Assembly (NCBI GenBank): GCA_025934375.1
Contig: JAICYD010000011.1
Span: forward strand, 1 to 64,000
DNA: 64,000 nucleotides
Source: Streptosporangiaceae bacterium
GTDB lineage: Bacteria > Actinomycetota > Actinomycetes > Streptosporangiales > Streptosporangiaceae
Direction of reading: 5' to 3'
Part shown: piece by piece, positions 8,577-16,511 of the stretch
Position numbering within the stretch: position 1 is the stretch's first letter
Layout of the letters: the number at the start of each line of letters is the position of its first letter
Notes under the pieces: model-generated
Databases searched by the model: none
What the model saw: only the letters and a program-made list of their open reading frames with translations
What the model was told of the DNA's origin: nothing
Position numbers and translations under genes: made by a program

Positions 8577-9470
8577 TCAGTCGGATGTGCGCGCGATGAG
8601 CTGGGTGGGGTTGACGAAGCGAAGGGTGATGACGAGCAGGACGGCCATGGTCGCGGTGTACAGCACCGCCATCGCGTCGATGGACTGGGACGTGCGGATG
8701 CCGGCCGAGTTGACCGCGGAGAACAGCGCGACGATCAGCGTCTGGCTGGTCGGGCCGGAGGTCAGGAACGTCAGCTCGAACATGCCGAACGTCCGGACGA
8801 GCACCAAGATCCCGGCGGCGAGCAGCCCGGGCACCAGGAGCGGGGCCAGGACCCGGGTCAGCACGGTCATGGTCCCGGCGCCGCACACCCGGGCCGCCTG
8901 CTCGATCTTGGGGTCGATCTGCTCGATGAACGGGGTCATGGTGAACACCACGAAGGGGATCGATGGCACCAGGTTGGCCAGGATGACCCCGGTCAGGCTG
9001 CCGGCCAGGTGGAACTTGTACAGCACGGTCGCCAGCGGGATGCCGTACGCGATCGGCGGCACCAGGATCGGCAACGCGAACAAGATGCTCAGCGCCTTCT
9101 TGCCGGGGAAGCTGCGGCGAGCCAGCGCGTAGGACGCTGGAGTCGCGATCACGAGCGACACCGCCACCACGGCCAGGGTGATCTCCAGGGTGGCGATCAG
9201 CACCTGCCCGAGGTTGAACTCGCTCCAGGCCTCGCTGTACCAGCTCCCGGTCCAGCCGGTGGGCAGCCAGGTGTTGAACCATTGCCGGCCGGCCGAGTCC
9301 AGCACCACGGTGGCGATGACGCCGAGCAGGTTGATGAAGAAGAACGCGAGCACGCCCCAGGTGAGCCACGCGCCCGGCCGCATCGCGAGCCTCATCCGCG
9401 GCTGCCCAAGCTCGTCGTGCCCCAGCTGGCCGTGCCCCTGGCCGACGGCTCGCAGCGCCTGCCCGCTCAT
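8577..9470 (-). CDS. ABC transporter permease (PotC/FbpB-like)
   Basis: 297-residue inner-membrane permease. I chose the ATG at 9470, which overlaps the preceding permease stop (ATGA); the frame is open further upstream, but that part shadows the neighbouring gene. The first membrane span is at about residues 34-56 (WGVLAFFFINLLGVIATVV), and the EAA-type loop reads EQAARVCGAGTMTVLTRVLA. The sequence style resembles the polyamine/iron/2-aminoethylphosphonate type of importer rather than the CUT1 type of the other transporter in this operon. Confidence 0.9.
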   Translation of the reverse strand: MSGQALRAVGQGHGQLGHDELGQPRMRLAMRPGAWLTWGVLAFFFINLLGVIATVVLDSAGRQWFNTWLPTGWTGSWYSEAWSEFNLGQVLIATLEITLAVVAVSLVIATPASYALARRSFPGKKALSILFALPILVPPIAYGIPLATVLYKFHLAGSLTGVILANLVPSIPFVVFTMTPFIEQIDPKIEQAARVCGAGTMTVLTRVLAPLLVPGLLAAGILVLVRTFGMFELTFLTSGPTSQTLIVALFSAVNSAGIRTSQSIDAMAVLYTATMAVLLVITLRFVNPTQLIARTSD

Positions 9471-10399
9471 CCCTTGCCTCCCGTCGCCCCGGTGTAGAGC
9501 CGCGAGCGCAGCGCGGTCACCGCGACGATGACGGCGAGCATCAAGGCGGTCATGATCATCGCGTCCGCGCAGCCCTGGGCGTAGTCGAAGCGCTGCAGCG
9601 CGGCCTCGTACGCCTCGATGGAGATGACGTGGGTACTGCCGTCCGGGTCGCCGACCATCAGCGCGGACGGGAAGACGGCGAAGGTCATGACGAACGTGAG
9701 GCAGAACGTCGTCATCAGCCCCGGCGCCAGCAGCGGCAAGGTCACGTACCGGAACCGCCGCCACCAGTCGGCGCCGAGCGTGGCGGCGGCTTTTTCCATG
9801 CTGGGGTGGATGCCGGACAGGTAGGAGTGGATGAGCAGGTACGCGAACGGGAAGCCGCTGATGACCAGGGACAGCAGCACGCCGGTGTAGTTCATCGTCA
9901 GCTTCACCGGCGACGATGACAGCCCCAGCAGGTGCAGGGTGCGGTTGAACCAGCCGGCCGGGCCGTAGAACTCCAGGATGCCCTCGGCGGTCAGCACGGT
10001 CCCGAGCGTGATCGGCACCACCAGCACCGCCAGCAGCAGGCGCTTGCCCCGGAACTCGCGTCGCATCCGGTAGGAGATCGGGACGGACGCGCCCACGTTG
10101 ATCAGCGACGCCGGGATCGCCAGCGCGAAGGTCTGCCAGATCGACTTGCGCGCGAACGGGTCAGAGAAGAAGGCCTTGTAGGCGCCCAGGACGCCGCCGT
10201 GCGCGGGCTGGAACGATAGCTGCAGCCCGTACAGGAACGGGTAGCAGAACAGCGCGACCAGCGCCAGCACTCCCGGGACGGCGAGCAGCAGCACCCGGTC
10301 CACGCCCCGCTCGGCCAGCTGGTGGGTCAGCGCCACCCGCCCTCTAACGGTCCCGGGGTCCGGCGCTGGTGCCTGCGGGCCCGCGGCTACGGCGGTCAC
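9467..10399 (-). CDS. ABC transporter permease (PotB-like)
   Basis: 310 residues with a basic N-terminal tail, a first membrane span at about residues 35-55 (LLLAVPGVLALVALFCYPFL) and the EAA loop EKAAATLGADWWRRFRYVTL. The GTG start overlaps the TGA of the ATPase gene (GTGA), and its own stop overlaps the next permease start. It forms the membrane channel with the 8577-9470 product. Gene order (binding protein, ATPase, permease, permease) is typical of PotABCD-type systems. Confidence 0.9.
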   Translation of the reverse strand: MTAVAAGPQAPAPDPGTVRGRVALTHQLAERGVDRVLLLAVPGVLALVALFCYPFLYGLQLSFQPAHGGVLGAYKAFFSDPFARKSIWQTFALAIPASLINVGASVPISYRMRREFRGKRLLLAVLVVPITLGTVLTAEGILEFYGPAGWFNRTLHLLGLSSSPVKLTMNYTGVLLSLVISGFPFAYLLIHSYLSGIHPSMEKAAATLGADWWRRFRYVTLPLLAPGLMTTFCLTFVMTFAVFPSALMVGDPDGSTHVISIEAYEAALQRFDYAQGCADAMIMTALMLAVIVAVTALRSRLYTGATGGKG

Positions 10400-11553
10400 G
10401 GCGCGCTCCCGTCACCGGGGAAGATCAGCGCCCGCTCGGGGGCGGCGGCGACCCGTAGCGCGTCCCCGGGATGCACCGGCCGGCTGGTCCGCAGGTGCAG
10501 CCGGTCGCCCTCGGCGGTGACCGCCTCCACGTGCAGGGTGCGGCCGTGGTATTCGACCACTTCGGCGACGGCCTCGCCGACGACGGCCGCGGGCGCGGCT
10601 GTCCCGGCTGTGCCCGCCCCGCCGCCTGGCTCGCCGTCCCCGGCGACGTGCAGGTCCTCCGGCCGGATGGCCACCGTCACCGGCTGCCCGGCGGCGACGG
10701 GGCCGCCGCCGGGAGTCCCGGTGACCGACAGGCCGCGCCCGGCGGCCGTGTCGCCGGACATGGCCGTGAGGCTGAGCATGTTGCGGTAGCCCATGAACGC
10801 GGCGACGTAGGGGCTGACCGGGTGCTCATACAGCTCGGCGGGGGTGCCGACCTGGCTCACCTCGCCGTCCCGCAGCACCACGAGGCGGTCCGCGAGGGAC
10901 AGCGCCTCCTCCTGGTCGTGGGTGACGTAGATGGTGGTGAGGCCGAACTCCTGGTGGATGCGCCGGATCTCACTGCGCATCTCCAGCCGCAGCGCGGCGT
11001 CCAGGTTGGACAGCGGCTCGTCCATGAGCACCAGCGGTGGCTGGACGACGATGGCGCGGGCGATGGCGACCCGTTGCTGCTGACCGCCGGACAGCTGGCC
11101 GGGGTGCTTGGCGGCGTGCTCGGTGAGCCGGACCAGGCGCAGCACCGCCTCGACCCGGTCGCGGATCTCCGCCTTGCCCAGCCGGCGCATCTTGAGGCCG
11201 AAGGCCACGTTCGCGCGCACGGTCAGGTGCGGGAAGAGGGCGTAGTTCTGGAACACCATCCCGAAGCCCCGCTTTTCCGGCGGCAGGGTGTCCACCCGCC
11301 TGCCGTCCAGGCGGATCTCGCCGCCGGTGAGCGGCAACAGCCCGGCCAGGCAGTTCAGCGCGGTGGTCTTGCCGCAACCGGAGGGCCCGAGCAGGGCGAC
11401 GAACTCGCCGCCCCGCACGGTCAGGTCGAAAGGCTTCAGCGCCAGGTGCGCGCCGTAGGCACGGCTCACGCCGCGCAGCTCCAGCTCGCGAAGCTGGGAG
11501 CGCGGGCGCTGCACCGGCGGAGCGGTCCCCGGAAGGCTGCCCGTGGTCATCAC
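10396..11553 (-). CDS. ABC transporter ATP-binding protein (PotA-like, with TOBE domain)
   Basis: 385 residues. The nucleotide-binding domain shows Walker A GPSGCGKTT, Q-loop FQNYALFPHLTV, signature LSGGQQQRVAIARA, Walker B LVLMDEP and H-loop IYVTHDQEEA. The C-terminal third looks like a TOBE domain (VTVAIRPEDLHV). The start is GTG 11553 or ATG 11550; both overlap the stop of the binding-protein gene. It powers the second, complete importer of the pectin operon. Confidence 0.93.
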   Translation of the reverse strand: MMTTGSLPGTAPPVQRPRSQLRELELRGVSRAYGAHLALKPFDLTVRGGEFVALLGPSGCGKTTALNCLAGLLPLTGGEIRLDGRRVDTLPPEKRGFGMVFQNYALFPHLTVRANVAFGLKMRRLGKAEIRDRVEAVLRLVRLTEHAAKHPGQLSGGQQQRVAIARAIVVQPPLVLMDEPLSNLDAALRLEMRSEIRRIHQEFGLTTIYVTHDQEEALSLADRLVVLRDGEVSQVGTPAELYEHPVSPYVAAFMGYRNMLSLTAMSGDTAAGRGLSVTGTPGGGPVAAGQPVTVAIRPEDLHVAGDGEPGGGAGTAGTAAPAAVVGEAVAEVVEYHGRTLHVEAVTAEGDRLHLRTSRPVHPGDALRVAAAPERALIFPGDGSAP

Positions 11554-12809
11554 TTAGTCGAGCCGATGTTCTTGTCCCACAGGCCGAACGCGGTGACCTG
11601 GGCCAGGGCCGGCAGCGAGTTCTTGATCGGGAAGCTGGTGATCCACGAGTCGAGCTCCGGGTCGCCGAACTTCGCGATCGCCTGCTGCGAGGTCGCCGGG
11701 GCCTGCGTGAGGGACACGCCCTTGACCGCCGGGCCGGGGTAGAAATAGCCCTGATCGTAGGTGACGGCCTGCTCCTCGGGGGTCAAGATGAACGCCAGCA
11801 GCCGCATCGCCGCGATCAGCTCGTCGTTGCTGACTCCCTTGGGGATCACCCCGTACTGGGCGTCGCTGACCCATGTGAGGTTCTGGTACTTGGCGACCTT
11901 CATGCTGGCCGGGACGGTGCCCAGCGCGCGCGGGTTGATGTACCAGCCGGTGGTGGTGGCGATCAGGCTCACCGTGCCCTGGGCGATGTTGGTCATCGTC
12001 GCCGAGGTCTTCGTCGGGTACGTGGAGACGTACTTGTTCAGCTCCGCCAGGTACGCCCACGTCTTGGTCCACCCGTTGGTCGGGTCGGTGGGGTCGGAGT
12101 CGCCGAGCATGTAGGGCAGGCCCATCAGGAACGTACGGCCGGGCCCGGAGTTGCGGGGCACCGCGTACTGGAACTTCCCGGGGTTGGCCTTGGCCCACGC
12201 CAGCAGCTCGTCCGGGCTGGTCGGCGGGGTTTTCACCGTGGCCGGGTTGTACTCGAGCAGTGGTCCCGACGGGTACCAGACGATCTCGATGCCCTGGTCC
12301 TGGGCGAGCGTCGCCATGGTGTCGGCGCCGGGCTGGTAGTTCGACATCAGCCCCGGGAAGAAGCCGTCGTAGTAGGGCTTGAGGTTGGTCCACAGCCCCT
12401 TGGTGATGCCCGCCGACAGGCCGTCGGTCCCGGTCAGGACCAGCTGGATCTGCACGTTGCCGCCCTGCTGCTGGGCCTGGACCTTCGGCGCCAGGTCCGG
12501 CGCGGTGCCGGTGGAGGTCGTGACGTCGGCGACTATCTGCGGGTACTTGCCCTTGAAGGCGTCGATGGCGGGCTTGGTGAGCTGCAGGTTGCCCGCGACG
12601 TCCAAGATGTTGAGGGTCACCGGCTTGGACGGGGTCTGCGCCAGCGCGGCCGGGGCCGAGGTCGCCGAGCTGGCCGGGCTGCTCGGCGCCCCGCACGCGG
12701 CCAGCGCTCCGGCGCCGGCGGCCCCGGCCGCCAGGCTGCCCAGCAGGGTGCGACGGGAGATTGCTCTGGGAACGGTGTTGTTTCCGGGCAGGGCTGTGTT
12801 TTCGGGCAT
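11550..12809 (-). CDS. ABC transporter substrate-binding lipoprotein, Tat/lipobox leader
   Basis: 419-residue periplasmic-type binding protein of the second importer. I chose the ATG at 12809, with AAGGG about 9-13 bases upstream; the in-frame TTG at 12827 lacks an upstream site. The leader has a twin arginine (SRRTLLGSLAAG) and a lipobox ALAAC with cysteine at about residue 39, so it is probably a Tat-exported lipoprotein. The mature part begins VTLNILDVAGNLQLTK, typical of extracellular solute-binding proteins. It is 73 bp downstream of the dehydratase gene and translationally coupled to the ATPase gene. Confidence 0.92.
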   Translation of the reverse strand: MPENTALPGNNTVPRAISRRTLLGSLAAGAAGAGALAACGAPSSPASSATSAPAALAQTPSKPVTLNILDVAGNLQLTKPAIDAFKGKYPQIVADVTTSTGTAPDLAPKVQAQQQGGNVQIQLVLTGTDGLSAGITKGLWTNLKPYYDGFFPGLMSNYQPGADTMATLAQDQGIEIVWYPSGPLLEYNPATVKTPPTSPDELLAWAKANPGKFQYAVPRNSGPGRTFLMGLPYMLGDSDPTDPTNGWTKTWAYLAELNKYVSTYPTKTSATMTNIAQGTVSLIATTTGWYINPRALGTVPASMKVAKYQNLTWVSDAQYGVIPKGVSNDELIAAMRLLAFILTPEEQAVTYDQGYFYPGPAVKGVSLTQAPATSQQAIAKFGDPELDSWITSFPIKNSLPALAQVTAFGLWDKNIGSTK

Positions 12810-12870
12810 GGCTGAGAAACCCTTCAATCGATGGGGGTAACGCGGGGCGCTCAGGATCGGCGCGAAATCA

Positions 12871-12907
12871 GGTCACGTCAGGTCAGGTCGGGTCGGGTGT
12901 CGGGTCC
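12871..12907. repeat. Pentanucleotide (GGTCA/GGTCG) repeat over the dehydratase stop codon
   Basis: A run of imperfect 5-bp units (GGTCAcGTCAGGTCAGGTCG and on to 12907) covers the last codons and stop of the sugar-acid dehydratase. The encoded tail is DPTPDPT. This is one of several short repeats in this window that sit on a gene end. Confidence 0.6.
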
Positions 12908-14631
12908 CGGCCGTGGCGGGCCAGGAAGTCGAAGTCGCAGCCCAGGTCGGCCTGGGTTACGTGGTCGGCGTAGAGCGCGTTGTACCCGCGCTCGTAGCGC
13001 GGTGCGGGCGGCTGCCAGGCGGCCCGCCGCCGGGCCAGCTCATCATCGGGAACGTCCAGGCTAAGCAGGCGGCGCGGGACGTCCAGGGTGACCAGGTCCC
13101 CGGTGCGGACCAGCGCCAGCGGCCCCCCGGCGTGCGATTCGGGGGCGACGTGCAGCACGCAGGTGCCGTAGCTGGTGCCGCTCATCCGGGCATCGGAGAT
13201 CCGCACCATGTCGGTGACGCCCTGCTCCAGCAGGTACTTCGGGATGGGCAGCATGCCGTACTCGGGCATTCCCGGGCCGCCCAGCGGCCCCGCGCCGCGC
13301 AGCACCAGGACCGAGTCGGCGGTGATGGCCAGCGCCGTGTCGTCGATCCGTTCCTGCAGTTCCTGGTAGGAGTCGAAGACGACGGCGGGACCGGTGTGGG
13401 TGAGCAGCCTCGGGTCGGCCGCCAGGTGCTTGATGACGGCCCCGCGGGGGGCGAGGTTCCCCCGCAGGACCGCCAGCCCTGCCTCGGCCGAAACCGGGTC
13501 CGTGATGTCGCGGATGACGTTCTTGTCGTGGGTGACGGCGTCGGCATAGTAGGCGCCGAAGCTGGTGCCGGCCACCGTCACGCGGTCGGGGTGCAGGAGC
13601 TCGGGGATGGCGCTGATCTGCCGCAGAAGGGCCGGCAGGCCGCCCGCGTAGTAGAAGTCCTCCATCAGGTACCGGCCCGCGGGCCGCACGTCGGCCAGCA
13701 CCGGGACCCGGCCGCTGATCGCGTCGAAGTCCGTCAGGCTCAGCTGCACCCCGGCCCGGCCCGCCATCGCGATCAGGTGGATCAGCGCGTTCGTCGACCC
13801 GGCCAGGGCCAGCACCACCGCCGCCGCGTCCTCGAATGCCTCCCGGGTCATGACCTGGCGCGGGGTCACGCCCTCGCGGACCAGGGATACCGCCCGCGCC
13901 CCGGTGGCGGCCGCCATCCGGTGGTGGGCGGAGTCCACGGCCGGGATCGACGCCGCGCCCGGCAGCGTCATCCCGAGCGCCTCGGCGGCCGACGTCATGG
14001 TGGAGGCGGTGCCCATCGTCATGCAGTGACCCGGCGAGCGCGCCAGCCCGCCCTCGAGCTCGGCGAGCTCGCACTCGCCGATGCGGCCGGCCCGGTACTC
14101 ATCCCAGTACGCCCACAAGTCCGTGCCGCTGCCCAGGGTCGTCCCCCGGTAGTGGCCGCGCAGCATCGGGCCGGCCGGCACGTAGATCGCCGGCAGGTTC
14201 GCGCTGGCCGCGCCCATCAGCAGCGCCGGGGTGGTCTTGTCGCAGCCGCCCATGAGGACCGCGCCGTCAACCGGGTAGGAGCGCAGCAGTTCCTCGGCCT
14301 CCATCGACAGCAGGTTGCGGTAGAGCATCGGGGTCGGCTTCTGGAAGGTCTCTGACAGCGTGGCGACCGGGAACTCCAGCGGGAACCCGCCGGCCTGCCA
14401 GACGCCCCGCTTGACCTGCTCGGCCCGCTCCCGCAGGTGCATGTGGCAGGGGTTGATATCCGACCAGGTGTTGAGGATGGCGATCACCGGCTTGCCGAGG
14501 TGCTCCTCGGGCAGGTACCCGAGCTGGCGCGCCCGGGACCGGTGGCTGAAGACGCGCAGCTTCTCGGCGGCGGGGCCGGAGCCGAACCACGCCGCACTGC
14601 GAAGCGGCCGGGAGGTGGCGTCCTCGTTCAC
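12883..14631 (-). CDS. IlvD/Edd-family sugar-acid dehydratase (L-arabinonate dehydratase-like)
   Basis: 582 residues, the length of L-arabinonate/xylonate dehydratases. It dehydrates an aldonic or aldaric acid to a 2-keto-3-deoxy acid using a [2Fe-2S] cluster and Mg2+. Candidate cluster cysteines are conserved: INPCHMH (C62), GGCDKTTP (about 129) and SPGHCMTMGTASTM (about 202). The N-terminal RSAAWFG is typical of the sugar-acid rather than the IlvD biosynthetic branch. The GTG start overlaps the stop of the DapA-family gene (GTGA). Together with that lyase and the semialdehyde dehydrogenase it makes a complete route to 2-oxoglutarate. L-arabinonate is my preferred substrate, but a galacturonate-derived acid is possible given the pectinases. 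Confidence 0.88.
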   Translation of the reverse strand: MNEDATSRPLRSAAWFGSGPAAEKLRVFSHRSRARQLGYLPEEHLGKPVIAILNTWSDINPCHMHLRERAEQVKRGVWQAGGFPLEFPVATLSETFQKPTPMLYRNLLSMEAEELLRSYPVDGAVLMGGCDKTTPALLMGAASANLPAIYVPAGPMLRGHYRGTTLGSGTDLWAYWDEYRAGRIGECELAELEGGLARSPGHCMTMGTASTMTSAAEALGMTLPGAASIPAVDSAHHRMAAATGARAVSLVREGVTPRQVMTREAFEDAAAVVLALAGSTNALIHLIAMAGRAGVQLSLTDFDAISGRVPVLADVRPAGRYLMEDFYYAGGLPALLRQISAIPELLHPDRVTVAGTSFGAYYADAVTHDKNVIRDITDPVSAEAGLAVLRGNLAPRGAVIKHLAADPRLLTHTGPAVVFDSYQELQERIDDTALAITADSVLVLRGAGPLGGPGMPEYGMLPIPKYLLEQGVTDMVRISDARMSGTSYGTCVLHVAPESHAGGPLALVRTGDLVTLDVPRRLLSLDVPDDELARRRAAWQPPAPRYERGYNALYADHVTQADLGCDFDFLARHGRDPTPDPT

Positions 14632-15611
14632 AGCCAGCCCTCCTCCTTCCAGCCCGCGATCAGCCCCGCGACAAGGTCGCGGCGATCCCCCGGCAGCGGC
14701 CGGCCCGGCGGGCGGACAGCCCGCCCGGCCAGCCCCAGCTGGGCCAGTGCCTCCTTAACGACGCTGACGTTGTCCGCGGATTCGTCATCCGCGCGCAGCT
14801 CCTCGAACAACCGGATCGACTCCCACGCGGTCATCGCCGCCGGGTAGTCGCCGGCCCGCAGCGCGGCCAGCAGTGCCGCCGACAGCCTCGGTACCACGTT
14901 CACCAGCCCCGAGGTGAAGCCGGCGGCGCCCATCGCCCAGTACGCGGGGGCGTACGGCTCGGCGAGGCCGCAGATCCAGGCGAACCGGCCCAGCCCGGCA
15001 TCGCGCGCCACGGCGGCGAACCGTACCGGGTCGGGTACGGCGTACTTGACGCCCACCACGTTGGGGCACCGCTCGCCGAGCTCGCGTAGCGCGGCGCCAG
15101 TGATCCGCCGGTCGCGGATGTACAGCACCACGCCGAGCTCGGGGACCGCCTCGGCGATCTGGCGGTGGTAAGCCACCCACCCCTCGGCCGACCGGTACGG
15201 GTGCACTGGCTGGTGCACCATCACCGACCCGGCCCCCGCCTCCCGGGCGTGCCGGGACGCCGACGTCGCGCTGGCCGCGCCCAGCCCGACGCCCGCCATC
15301 ACGTGGGCGCGCCCGCTGACGGCCGCCACCGCGGACTCCACCGCGCGGCGCGTCTCCGCCTCGGTGAGTGCGTAGTACTCGCCGGTGTTCCCGTTGGGGG
15401 TCAGCACCCCGACGCCGTGCTCCACCGACCGCGCGATCAGCGCGGCGTGCGCGTCCCAGTCCACCCCGCCGTCGGGCGCGAATGGCGTCACCGGGATGGC
15501 GACCAGAGTCGACAGCCGCTCGCGCAGTGCTCCTGGTGAGGCCAGTGCTTCCGGTGAGGCCAGTGCTTCCGGTGAGGCTAGTGCGTCCAGGGAAGGGCGG
15601 GGGTCGGTCAT
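14628..15611 (-). CDS. DapA-family 2-keto-3-deoxy sugar-acid dehydratase/aldolase
   Basis: 327-residue class I lyase with a TIM-barrel fold. The Schiff-base lysine is in VVGVKYAVPD and the tyrosine in VVLYIRDR; the substrate-binding loop reads NGNTGEYYALT in place of the GTTGE of true DapA. In this context it would be 2-keto-3-deoxy-L-arabinonate dehydratase or 5-dehydro-4-deoxyglucarate dehydratase, both of which give alpha-ketoglutaric semialdehyde; sequence alone does not separate them. The N-terminus carries a repeat-derived ASPEAL extension absent from the usual family. It lies between the GntR gene (8 bp) and the dehydratase gene (4-bp overlap). Confidence 0.85.
   Translation of the reverse strand: MTDPRPSLDALASPEALASPEALASPGALRERLSTLVAIPVTPFAPDGGVDWDAHAALIARSVEHGVGVLTPNGNTGEYYALTEAETRRAVESAVAAVSGRAHVMAGVGLGAASATSASRHAREAGAGSVMVHQPVHPYRSAEGWVAYHRQIAEAVPELGVVLYIRDRRITGAALRELGERCPNVVGVKYAVPDPVRFAAVARDAGLGRFAWICGLAEPYAPAYWAMGAAGFTSGLVNVVPRLSAALLAALRAGDYPAAMTAWESIRLFEELRADDESADNVSVVKEALAQLGLAGRAVRPPGRPLPGDRRDLVAGLIAGWKEEGWL
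15535..15588. repeat. 18-bp in-frame tandem repeat, three copies
   Basis: Three copies of GGTGAGGCCAGTGCTTCC encode ASPEAL/ALASP repeats near residues 8-25 of the DapA-family lyase. The unit keeps the reading frame. Confidence 0.85.
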
Positions 15612-15619
15612 CGGCAGGG

Positions 15620-16339
15620 CTACTCCATTTCGTTCTCGGGGAAGTTACGCGCCAGGAACGAGCTGATGTGCCCGCGCATGAGGGACCGCACGAGGGCGGC
15701 GTCGCCCGCGCGGGCGGCCGCGAGGATCGCCCGGTGCTCCTGGGCCTCCTGCTCCCAGGAGGAGGGCCGGAAGGCCCAGGCCGCGCTGGAGACCAGCGCG
15801 GTCTGGTCGCGCAGCTCGTCCAGCTGCCTGACCAGCAGGGGGTTACCGCACCCGGCGTACAGCACCCGGTGGAAGGCCCGGTTCGCCAGCGAGCGCTCGG
15901 CCAGGTCGGCGGCGGTGTCGGCGGCCTCCAGGGCCGCGTTCGCCGCCGTCAGGTCGACCCCGGCCAAGGTGGTGCGGCCCGCCGCCGCCGGCTCCAGCAG
16001 CAGCCGCATGTCGTAGACCGCGCGGGCGAGCCCGGCGTCGACCTCGCGGACGGTGGCTCCCTTGTACGGCAGCATCGCCACCAGGCCAGTCCCGGCGAGG
16101 GTCTTCAGCGCCTCGCGGACCGGAGTCTTGGAGACCCCGAGGCGCTCGGCGAGCTCGGCCTCGACCAGCGGCTGCCCCGGCGTGAGGTCGCCGGTCAAGA
16201 TGGCGTGCTTGATGGCCTCCAGGACCGCCTCGGTACGGGAGGGCGTCGCCCCGGGCCGGGTCCCGGGCCGCTCTTCGCCGTGCTGCGCAAGGGTGTCGAA
16301 CACTACGAGGGACTCCAGCCGCCGGGAGGACATGGTCAT
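15620..16339 (-). CDS. GntR-family regulator, FadR/FCD subfamily
   Basis: 239 residues: winged helix-turn-helix at about 34-95 (AIKHAILTGDLTPGQPLVEA, then LAERLGVSKTPVREALKTL) and an all-helical FCD effector domain (YDMRLLLEPAAA, then NRAFHRVLYAGCGNPLL and the late histidine in EHRAIL). Such proteins usually repress uronate or sugar-acid catabolic genes and are released by a pathway acid. It is the first gene of the minus-strand operon and faces the pectinesterase-polygalacturonase gene. The palindrome at 16336-16352 covers its own start codon, which suggests autorepression. ATG 16339 or the second ATG at 16333 could initiate; no clear ribosome site is visible, so the transcript may be leaderless. 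Confidence 0.9.
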   Translation of the reverse strand: MTMSSRRLESLVVFDTLAQHGEERPGTRPGATPSRTEAVLEAIKHAILTGDLTPGQPLVEAELAERLGVSKTPVREALKTLAGTGLVAMLPYKGATVREVDAGLARAVYDMRLLLEPAAAGRTTLAGVDLTAANAALEAADTAADLAERSLANRAFHRVLYAGCGNPLLVRQLDELRDQTALVSSAAWAFRPSSWEQEAQEHRAILAAARAGDAALVRSLMRGHISSFLARNFPENEME

Positions 16340-16352
16340 ATCTGATATATGA
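16336..16352. promoter_or_regulatory. Candidate GntR operator over the gntR start codon
   Basis: TCATATCTGATATATGA is an imperfect inverted repeat that overlaps the start codon of the GntR gene. A related perfect palindrome, CTCATATATGAG, lies 99 bp further on in the same divergent region. Confidence 0.5.
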
Positions 16353-16450
16353 CGTGTGTCACGACCGTAAGGCCCTGACCTCGACTAGTCAAGGAAACTC
16401 GTCCGAAACTATCGAGTTCTTGTGCCCTTATGTGGGGTATTGACGTCACG

Positions 16451-16462
16451 CTCATATATGAG
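16451..16462. promoter_or_regulatory. Candidate GntR operator upstream of the pectinase gene
   Basis: CTCATATATGAG is a perfect 12-bp palindrome, 50 bp before the ATG of the CE8-GH28 gene. It shares CATATATGA/TCATATATGAG character with the site at 16336-16352, so one regulator could control both directions. Confidence 0.5.
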
Positions 16463-16511
16463 ACACCATGCGGGTTGGCAGTGCCCCCCTCCGACCCTGA
16501 GGACGCCTGAG

